A stretch of 64,000 nt of DNA from Ixodes scapularis (taxonomy: Eukaryota > Arthropoda > Arachnida > Ixodida > Ixodidae): the NCBI RefSeq assembly GCF_016920785.2, contig NW_024609857.1, forward strand, positions 132,053,094 to 132,117,093. Direction: 5' to 3'. Each line of letters begins with the position of its first letter. The stretch's first letter is position 1. The translations under genes were made by a program, and so were the position numbers. The notes beneath the pieces were generated by a model. It was not told the DNA's origin. It did not search any database and was given only the letters and a program-made list of their open reading frames with translations. Of this stretch, positions 55,323-64,000 are shown in pieces.

Positions 55323-57340
55323 CTTGCATGGAATATGCTACCGAAGCAGCGGAAAGCGCGAACACGTATATTCGAGTATAAAGGTACTTATTTCAGAGCT
55401 GTCAAAAAAAAAAAAAAAATGCGTAAAAAAAAAAAAAAAAAAGAATGGGCCATTAAATCGATTTCTCACTCTATTTTGTCAGAAGAGTATCCCTCATCGT
55501 CGTTCCTTGGAGTTAAGTATGAGCCGTCATAAATAATATTCAAGTGTGAAACAGTGTTGCCAATGTCGCAGTTTATTTTGCGTTTATGGGAGAAATGTTT
55601 GTTGTGCGGTTGGCAGGATTTGTAGTGGTTTTCAAGTCATGATATCGTCTCTTTTAGCGGTCCTAAATATTCTCGATTTTACATTTATGAATTCTAGAGA
55701 AGCTAATTTTGAGGTAAGTTGTAGTCATGAGGCTGTTTTTTCTTACTGTCAGCAAAATGGATTTCAGTGGAAGTACCGCTTGCAATGCCATTGAGGTGTC
55801 ACAGTTACGAAACTCGAGACATGGCTTTAACCGATTCATGCGTGAATGCATAAATTTGTTTACAAAGTTTGCCATATAAAATTGACCCAGTGAAGTATAC
55901 GAACGAAAACTCAAACATTTGTATCAGGGCACTGCGATTCTAAGCTTCGAGATCGGTTACTGGAAGCTGCAAGCGACTCTAGATGACTCAGTATATAACT
56001 TCGTCCAAAGCATGTGAATTTGCCCACTGCATTACATAGTGCAGTAAAAATCAAAACGATTGAGCTCTACGTGCGTCGGCAGTTATGGCAAGACAACACA
56101 CCCGCTGACAGGAGGATCACGCATTCTTGCGATCTGCGTCGAACAAGGTAGCTCCACTCCAAGCGTTCTTTTATTTATTGTACTGTGTCTAGACTAATTA
56201 AATTAGTAACTTGTGTGCGCCTGAAATTTAGCATTTCTGGGGGATTCATAATGCGGTTAATATTTTTAGCTGGCTACACTGGTGTGTAATCGGGTTTCAA
56301 AGGAAATCGAACACTGAAATATGTGATTGTCGACAGATCCTGCGTCTCCCGGAGGCCTCTGGAATATTATTCTATTCGCATCTTATTTGAACCCGACTGC
56401 GCATATATTTATCTGGCACTTTAATATTAACACTGTTTTTAGTTAGTACACTTTCGGTACAAAATATTTTGCTCAATTTGAACTGATTAAAGCTAAACAA
56501 TAATTAATAAACTTATTATTCTTCAATTCTCTTTAAACGTACCGTATTGGATCTTTTTTTTCACGCTGCTTTACTACGTTTTCCTTATAAATAAAAAAAA
56601 AACACATAATGACAAAAACAATTAAACCTTAAGAATAAGAAGTCATAAGTTACATATAAAATTTCAGGGCAAAGGAATAAATATATTGAAGCACACGTGG
56701 CACGGCAGTAACGAGAGCCGTGTGTTGCGCTGAGTAGATAAGTAAAAATCACGTGAATTTGGATTATAATATTATGCATTTTTAGCAAAGGAATATTTCA
56801 CCGCACACAATTATTTCTTTAAAAATATTGTGCTCAGTAAACTGTTTATTGCTTGGAACTTATACCATTTTTTATATACAGAAATATCAGTTGTCTAAAA
56901 AATAAATACCCATGACAGTCTTTTTTTAAGTGGCTATATCTCCATCACCGAGCAAACGTTAAAGGGCAACTCCATTCCATTTTTGCAACTTTTTGGGTTA
57001 TGATCTGATTAGTCGAATTCGGCGACCCTGAATCACGAGATATAATTTGTTTTTCGCTAGTGTGTATAGATTTGTAGGTATCGCGAATCCAAGTATCGTT
57101 TCGGCGGCATGGCGAAACCGAAACTACCGGCTGAAGCAGCTTGGCAACACTGATATTAGTGGCGCGTCGTCGGCATGACCTAGTTCTCGTCCCGTGGTCC
57201 TGAGCCGACGCACCGACAATGTCCGCTCAGTCGGACGTGGAGGTTCAAAACAGAAGGTAAGTTGCACATTTTCTTTTTTACCGCTTCACTTTGTTAATAT
57301 GCACCAAATGTAGCAAGTTTTTGTGTAAATTTATAAATAT
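55323..57340. other. Unassigned DNA, possible first exon at 57219
   Basis: Two A-runs (55402-55442). At 57219-57256 an ATG with MSAQSDVEVQNR runs into AAG then GTAAGT, which looks like a short first coding exon, but no partner exon is identified. Confidence 0.3.
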
Positions 57341-57463
57341 ATCATACAATATATATATGAACATATAAGAACCACATAAGATGTATATAAGAACTATATG
57401 AGATATGTAAGAACCTATTAGAACCATGCAAGAAACTTGTGAGAAGTTTTTTTATAAGTTCCT

Positions 57464-59460
57464 TACATTTATTTATTTATTTAGTTATTCATACCCTCAG
57501 GGCCAATGGCATTACAGAGGGAGTGGGCTGTATTCAACAAGAAAAATTATACAATGAATAACTTAAAGGACAAGCACATACTGGTTATAAACAATAGAAA
57601 TTAGAAACAGCAGTTTTAAACAAATCATCCGCCTGGATTATGGCGATGGAGGTGGGAAGGCGGTTCCAATCCAAAGAAGTTTTGGGAATGAAAGATTGTT
57701 GAAATGTGTTCGTGCTACATAGTGGTACACCTACTTTATAAGGATAATCAAGACGGGATGAAACATAGAAAGGTGGAATGAGGAGACGTTGACTGAGGGA
57801 TGAGTTAGTGTGAAATACTTTATGGAAGAGACACAAACGGGCTACCTTTCGGCGTTAGGCAAGACTAGGCAAAGATAAGTTAGATTTTATAGGGATGACA
57901 CTATGCAGTTCGTTGATAATTACTGAGGATTAAACGAGCGGAACGATTTTGCTCAGTTTCTAGGGGACTAACGAAATTTAAAAGGCTCGGTTCCCAGAGA
58001 GACGACGCGTATTCAAGCTTTGAGCGTAGAAGTGTTTTATAAAGAGTTAATTTCAAAGAGGAGAGAGCTAAAGAAAAATTACGTTTTAAATAGCCAAGCA
58101 TGCGATTAGCATTACTAATAACGTATTTAATATGTATTTTCCCGGAAAGATCAGATGTTATGTGTACGCCCAGATTACTTGTAAGACGACATAGAAAGTA
58201 AAGGACTATTGTTAAGACAGTAGCAGGGAGAAACTGAATGATTACGAGACACTCTCATTACTTTGTACTTAGTTGTGTTAAGCTCCATATGCTAAGTTTC
58301 ACAGCAATGAAGAATAACGTTAATGTCTGTCTGGAGCTTGATAACATCTGAATCATCATTCATTTCACGATGACTAACACAATTGTTATTCGGCAGGTCG
58401 TTAATAAAGATTAAAAACAGAAGTGGGCCTAGTACAAAATTCTGAGGCGCGCCGGAGGTCACTTGCGCGAACGGAGATGAATGGTTATTGGCGGTAACGA
58501 ACTGGAATCGGTTTGTAAGAAAGCACTGGATCCAAGCCATAGCGTTAGCATCAATGCGAAGGTTATTCAGTTTCAACAAAAGCAACTCGTATGAGACTTT
58601 ATCGAACGCCTTCGAGAAATCCAAAAATACGCAATCTATCTGGGACCCCCTATCAAGAACAGTGTGCAAGTCGTTAATAAATAATAAAAGCGGGGTCTCG
58701 CAGGAAAATGATTTTCGGAATCTATGTTGAGCCGCGTTAAAAAACATGTTATACTTTAAAAAAATTAACAAGCGGAGAATAAATAACATGTTAAAGTATT
58801 TTACTTGGTATGCTAGTCAGTGAAATTGGTCTATAGTTGTCAGGGAAATGTTTATCACCTCCTTTGTGCAACGGAACCCCCTTCCATACTTTCCAATTGT
58901 CTTGGAGGACACCGAGAGCTAGCTATTGGGTGAATATCTTCTACAGTATGATAAAGGAGTATACACTTTTTTGTTTTTTGTTTTAAATTTAGAGTTAGTA
59001 TTATCGACACTGGCACTGGATGACATTTTAAGGTTATTGGTTATTCGAACAAGGCAAATGCGATCAATTTCAAAATGTTCCATGGGCATGACGTTTCACT
59101 AAGGTAATGAGCAAGGTGGCATGTTACTTACACTGGAAAACGATTTAACAAAAGCCGCGTTTAAAATTTCAGCACAGCCTTCACTAGGTAAAACACAATC
59201 ATCCACCCTGATTGAGATTTCGTTCGAATGGTTATCACCAATAATGTTCCAAAACTGCTTAGGATTAGGGGACAACATATTCGGCAAAGTCTGACTAAAA
59301 TGCACAAGCTTCGCATCGTGAATCGCAGATTTGTAAGCCTCATATGCGTTCTGATAAGCCTCCCAACGCTCCGAGGAGCCTGTGGCTTTTGCAGAGCGAA
59401 ACAATATTTTGTTTTGTTAGAAAGCATTTTTAGTGCTACATTAAACCAGAATAATTAGTG
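57464..59460 (-). pseudogene. CR1-like LINE, 5'-truncated, with RT remnants
   Basis: Minus-strand blocks in order: linker after the endonuclease (59404-59099, RWEAYQNAYEAYKSAIHDAK), RT fingers and palm (58789-58292, DFSKAFDKVSYELLLLKLNN, then GPLLFLIFINDLP), and C-terminal region (58101-57901 YKTLLRSKLEYASSLWEPS; 57836-57585 SRLDYPYKVGVP). The catalytic ADD box is lost between INDLP and NDDSDVIKLQTD. The 3' end is (AAAT)n at about 57464-57482, typical of this LINE group. Inactive. Confidence 0.8.
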
Positions 59461-60886
59461 TATGATCTTATCGAACGGAGAGGAATGAATCTATCCGTGA
59501 GAAGCGCCACTTGATTCTTAAAGAAGGATCCAGTTTTCCCGGGTGGTGCGCTCAGAAAAAAGCTAATTAAAAAGACACCTGAAAAAAAGGGCTAAGTGGT
59601 TATTAATAGCTTCAAAGTTCGCTTCGCTATAGTCGCTATGGTACTTATATGTTCTTATATATCTTATATGGTTATTTCATAGTCCTTCTATGTTCTTACA
59701 TGTCTTGTGTGATTCATATGCGTGTATTTGACACACAAGAACTTTCTCACACAAGTGGCTTTTTCTGTAGGGAGGGAAATGTTTGATCTAAGCATCTCAA
59801 GTCTCTGAAGAAGAGCATACAGAATCAGGGAGCATTACCGAGGCTTTATTTTTTGTATATATGAAAAAAAGCAATTTCATAGTTATCTATAAGCAAGACT
59901 AGCTCTAGAAATTAGACATTTAAAACAACAATGGCAGCAATTCATTCGTTGGAATTTTTCTAAGTTAGGTAGCACGCTATTTTAGGATCTTGAAGAGGGT
60001 TCTTTTCATTGGTCCAAAAGAGGACAAAAAATTATAAAAAGAAAAAAAAAATATTTTCTGTGCTGCTTTTGGTGCAAAAAGCAAAGTGGGCGCGGGAATG
60101 TCGATAATTTTGAAGGACTCACGTACCTATCGTCTTGAATAAAAATATGGATTCGCAGGGTAAATAAGTATCGAGTCCAAAATATTATGCGGTGCACCTT
60201 TGGTCGCCATGAGTATGTAAACGTTTCCCAAATGATACACATAAGGATTTATGTTTCGTCTATGACTTTCCAGTATTTTACTAAAAGTGCAGGGCACTGC
60301 AGAAGACAGGTCTTATTCAAGGAATGTACATACAACTATGATCACCAGATAAGTATTTTAGAGCGTATTGACCTCAAACCACATGTGAATGACAAGGATG
60401 AGTCATTTCATTCAAAATTATCACCTATCGTGTTTTATTGATACGTGTCGGTATAACAGCTATTTGGGTCAAAATGTTTTGCTTGGAATTTTAGGGGATT
60501 AATATAGCTCAAAGGAGCCAAGGTAGAACCCAGCTTGTCCTTCTGTGGCAAGAGTCTGGGTATATTAGCCCTAATTCACAAAACAAGTGTTAATGTTATG
60601 CTTTACTGCGTGTGGTTTGGCTTTCATCTGGTATATTTGGGCCTAAATCATTAAAGGAGTGCCAGAATTTTGCTTCACTTCGGGTTGTTCGGTTTTCATG
60701 TGGCAACTTGGGGCCTGTATTGCCAAAGAAGTAGCAAATCTATTCTTCACTGCTGGGTCTTTGGTTGATGCGTGTCATATTTGGCTCAAGTCTGGCACTT
60801 TCGCCATTATGTGGCAAGCCAAAGGAAAGTCGTAGAAACGCAAGAAAAAGTTCTATACGTTTACAAATCTTTCTAAAGCGAAACTA
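59461..60886. other. Unassigned DNA right of the LINE
   Basis: 59640-59745 has degenerate TATGTTCTTATAT motifs that mirror 57340-57460 across the LINE. 60500-60840 has loosely repeated TTGGG/ACTTCG phrases. No gene supported. Confidence 0.35.
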
Positions 60887-61334
60887 GAGCGAAGCTCTTG
60901 AGGAGGAGGGAAGGGTATGCCCCTCCTCCTCCTCCGTACACTTACCTTCACCTCTCCGCCCATTCTTCTCCTCCTCTTCCCTTCCCTTCCTCCCTTCCCA
61001 TCCACCTGCTTTCCACCTCCTCTCCTCCTGCCGCTGCATTTGTTCGTGGGTGACGCGACACGAAGTCGTGACTTTATTTTCCCTGCTAAATATAGTAGGG
61101 AAACTGAATTCGCGTTAAGGTCACGTGACGTCAATTTCCCCGCTAAAATTAGCGGACACAATTTTCAGCGAAATTTAGCGGGACACTTTCCCGCAAAATT
61201 TAGCGGGAAACTTTCCCCGCTAACTTTAGTGGGGAAACGTGCTATAATGCAACGCGCGCGGTTACGCCGCCGCCGAGGGCGACGGCGCCACCGACGCCGC
61301 TCAACCCGGAAACGGACGCCTTAGAGCTGGACTC
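60887..61334 (+). mobile_element. TIR element copy 3 (short core)
   Basis: Ends GAGCGAAGCTCTTGAGG (60887) and TTAGAGCTGGACTC (ending 61334). It carries the family's pyrimidine-rich arm (60920-61040), CGCTAAATTTAGCGGG-type repeats (61080-61230) and GACGGCGCCACCGACG block. Confidence 0.6.
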
Positions 61335-61494
61335 GAAAAAGTACTCAGGCATTGTACCAAAACCATATAAGACCTAATTTAGGTCCCTAGGATTGCGAAA
61401 ATTGTGCCCACTTAAGCGTTTTTCTGAGGTGTTATCTTGGTTATATCACTAAAGCAACGACTATAATTAAGGTAATAATTTTACAAACACGCCG

Positions 61495-62110
61495 GAACCG
61501 CTACAGCAAATCGTTCTTAATTTGGGTTAGCTCACGAGATAGAGTTAAAAGTATTTAAATAAGAAGAAGCGCTCTGAAGTAAAACGATTTCCGAGCGTTG
61601 CGAATGATTTGAAGCTGTGAAACACGCAAATCGTCCTTAATTTGGAGTAGCTCGCGAGATATAGTTAAAAGTATCTAAATAAGAAGTGCTCTGAATTGAA
61701 ACAATTTCCCAGCGTTGCAAAAGCTTTGAAGCTGAGAAACACGCAAATTGTCCTTAATTTGGGTTAGCTCACGAGATAGAGTTAAACTATTTAAATAAAA
61801 AGAAGTGCTCTGAATTCAAACAATTTCCCAGCGTTGCAAAAGCTTTCAAGCTGTGAAACACGCAAATTATCCTTAATTTGGGTTAGCTCGCGAGATAGAG
61901 TTAAAAGTATTTAAATAAAAAGAAGTGCTCTGAATTAAAACAATATCCGAGCGTTGCAAATGCCTTGAAGCTGTGAAACACGAAAATTATCCTTAATTTG
62001 GGTTAGCTCGCGAGATAGAGTTAAAAGTATTTAAACAAGAAGTAGTTCTCTAAATTAAAACAATTTCCGAGCGTTGCAAATGCTTTGGAGCTGTGAAACA
62101 CGCAATTTAT
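61495..62110 (+). repeat. About 118-bp tandem repeat, five copies
   Basis: Unit contains CGCAAATCGTCCTTAATTTG, GCTCACGAGATAGAGTTAAA and CCGAGCGTTGC. Copies are spaced 117-119 bp, and the markers AAGTATTTAAATAA recur at 61551, 61669, 61787, 61906 and 62025. Confidence 0.88.
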
Positions 62111-62454
62111 CGAAATATATGAGGTGTTTCATCTGAACTGAGGCACGAATTCGGGGTCCAATTTTTAATCTTGACGAAAAAAAAATACATCTTTTGAGGA
62201 AAACCCTTTTGTGGCAGGAAGTGTAAACCGAAAGTTCGGGCGATTTTTTGTTCTCGAGTTATGGACATTTTAAGCAGCCTTTCTCTGACCTTTCTCTCGC
62301 CAGACGTAGGTGTCATGTTTCACTCCTTTCTACTTTTTGGCTTTTTTAGTAGTGCAATATATTTTTTTCGGTCAATCTCAGAATAGGGATTATTTAAGGT
62401 TAATATATTTATTGTGATTATTTATTTTCACTGTTTTAAATATTCTCAAATCTT

Positions 62455-64000
62455 GTCCCTTTGACAATATTTGTCAAAGTTTGACCAGCTCTCCCCTGTT
62501 ACCTCTTTGAGATATCGTAACATATTTAGTATTTCCAGAAAGCTACGAGTATACTCTTTCTATTGATACCAAATTTAAAGTTTCTTGTAAGAGGAAACGG
62601 GCAGTGTATTCTCGAAAACGAAGGACTATTTCATCTTTTTTGCAAATTGGAGGTCGATTTTCTAAGAAAAACGCCTTTTATTTAGCTAATGGTTTTCTCT
62701 AGCTAGCTATTGCAGTGTTTATAAAGAAATATAAATAGAAAATGCAATATTATGTTTTTATGGCAGCTATAAAACCTTAAGATCTGATTTTGTTTGAGTG
62801 TTTTTTCAGAAAATCAACTTTCTCGCATGAATACTCTAATTCTAAAATGACACCTCTTATTTTTTTAATAGGTACATGTGAACACACTTATTCTCCGATA
62901 AATAACTTTACCGCGACTATTTATATGAAATGTATTTTAGAAAAATCACCAATATGAAGTTTTTTGACGATATTTGCCAAAGTTTGCCGGCTCTCCCGTG
63001 GGACCTATATCAGATGTCTTAAAGGGATGCTGAATCAAAATTCGGATTTCAAAAGCAAGCTTACAGAAGTGTTCAAAAGGGCGCCATAAACCAGGAAACA
63101 TCACTCAAACAGTCATATCTCAAGCGCATGGCCGTTTTTCTGGAAAATAAAGGAGCGAATGAGGGAGAATGTTGACATCATCTTGCCGCAGAGGAGTTAA
63201 GAAGGAGGAGAAATGGCCTCGCTCCCTTTCCTCTCCGCGCCCTCGCGGAGTCAAAGCCAAAAAAGGAGGAAATAAGGATCTCGAAATCACGCGTCTTTTC
63301 GGACTTGTGCGACGCACTCTTACGAAAATATGGTGATCCGTTGGAGATACCGCTTTATGAGCGATGTTTTGGGATTTGTAGCCTCCCCATATCGATTCTG
63401 CGTTTTTCTCTGAAATTCGATTTTCGGTTTAGCATCCCTTTACATATTTAGTATTTTCAGAAGCTTAGAGGATACTACTTCCAATGATAACAAAATGCTG
63501 TCTGTCGAAAAGAGAGGGCAGCATTTTCTCGTAAAGCAAGAACGTATTAAAAAAAAAAAAAGAATAGCGAATCGGAGGTCGATTTAAAAAAAAAAGCCTA
63601 CCTTTTATTTGGCTAATTGCTTTTTCTCTGGCTACCCATTGCAGTGCTTCATAAAGTAAAATCAACAGAAAATGTAATAATTCTTTTTTTTATGGCGGCT
63701 GTAAAAGCTTGCATTTTGTAGTTTGTTCGCTTGTCGCTTAGTAATACAAGTGGCTCAAAAAATACACTAACTCATAATTAACGCCTCTGAAATTTTTAGT
63801 AGCTACCTGTAAATGTCTTTAATAAAAGAAGATGCAAACGGAGAGTTATGCTAATTAAGCGTCTAGGTCATGATATCTTTAATGTTTTTTTTTAAATTGT
63901 CAACCGCCTCTTTACAACAATATTTGACGAAGTTCAGCAAGCTGTGCTGTGTGACCTTATCAATATATTTTTATGATTTTTACATCACCATAAAACTCCA
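62455..64000 (+). repeat. About 510-bp satellite, at least two and a half units
   Basis: Markers recur once per unit: TTTGACAATATTTGTCAAAG (62460), TTTGACGATATTTGCCAAAG (62966) and ATATTTGACGAAG (63921). CATATTTAGTATTT occurs at 62521 and 63443, and GGAGGTCGATTT at 62650 and 63575. A MITE (63022-63440) lies in the second unit. The array runs off the window. Confidence 0.75.
63022..63440. mobile_element. TA-flanked MITE interrupting a satellite
   Basis: Ends AAGGGATGCTGAATCAAAAT and TTCGGTTTAGCATCCCTT with TA on both sides (63020-63021, 63441-63442). The flanking satellite sequence reads through when the MITE is ignored. Confidence 0.85.

Noticed and set aside
61495..62110. CRISPR-like array
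   Set aside because: The 118-bp units are contiguous with no spacers. The window is eukaryotic.

Overview
The window is eukaryotic, repeat-dense and intron-rich. It is most likely from a hard tick (Ixodida). The host genes visible are tick-salivary-type lipocalin copies. The mobile DNA is a mix of Ty3/Gypsy LTR elements, a Penelope-like element with a GIY-YIG domain, CR1-like LINEs, hAT and TA-flanked fold-back MITEs, and tRNA-derived SINEs. No operons, rRNA or CRISPR are present, and almost every open frame longer than 60 codons is a transposon or a chance ORF.

Host genes. The most important item is a complete five-exon lipocalin gene on the minus strand. Its exons are 53879-53766, 41688-41531, 39321-39248, 39036-38956 and 36103-35982. 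All splice phases agree, and together they give 549 nt, or 182 codons plus stop. A TATA box lies about 80 bp before the ATG and an AATAAA lies 332 bp after the stop. A second, downstream copy (exon 1 at 8222-8109, exons 3-5 at 4280-3280) and an upstream decayed copy (exons 4-5 at 55322-54997) make a minus-strand tandem cluster. A BEN-domain gene copy with four recognisable exons (28.19-32.69 kb, plus strand) has a premature stop in its last exon.

Mobile DNA, left to right. 1.27-2.36 kb: a tandem-repeat-cored TIR element with a 122-bp palindrome inside it. 9.31-12.63 kb: a decayed, internally deleted Gypsy element (minus). 14.98-16.65 kb: a hAT element with an 8-bp target duplication. 20.73-21.97 kb: a relative of the first element whose core is a 42-bp repeat array with about 22 copies of TGACGTCA. 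22.88-27.88 kb: a Penelope-like element bounded by 191-bp inverted repeats and split by a 1.88-kb LTR element. 29.04-29.76, 33.8-34.3, 34.86-35.17, 36.9-38.06 (with a nested copy) and 40.7-41.2 kb: MITEs. 42.1-43.4 kb: the 5' half of a LINE. 43.90-49.10 kb: a young Gypsy element with near-identical LTRs and a single stop in pol. 49.1-53.7 kb: three long fold-back MITEs and a gag pseudogene. 57.46-59.46 kb: a 5'-truncated LINE. 60.89-61.33 kb: a third copy of the first family. 61.5-64 kb: two satellites, one interrupted by a MITE.

How it fits together. The lipocalin gene's introns have absorbed most of the young insertions, so an ~18-kb locus encodes only ~0.55 kb of protein. Between the lipocalin copies the DNA is layered transposon debris. 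All calls come from reading the sequence. Family names rest on motif recognition, and no search was run.
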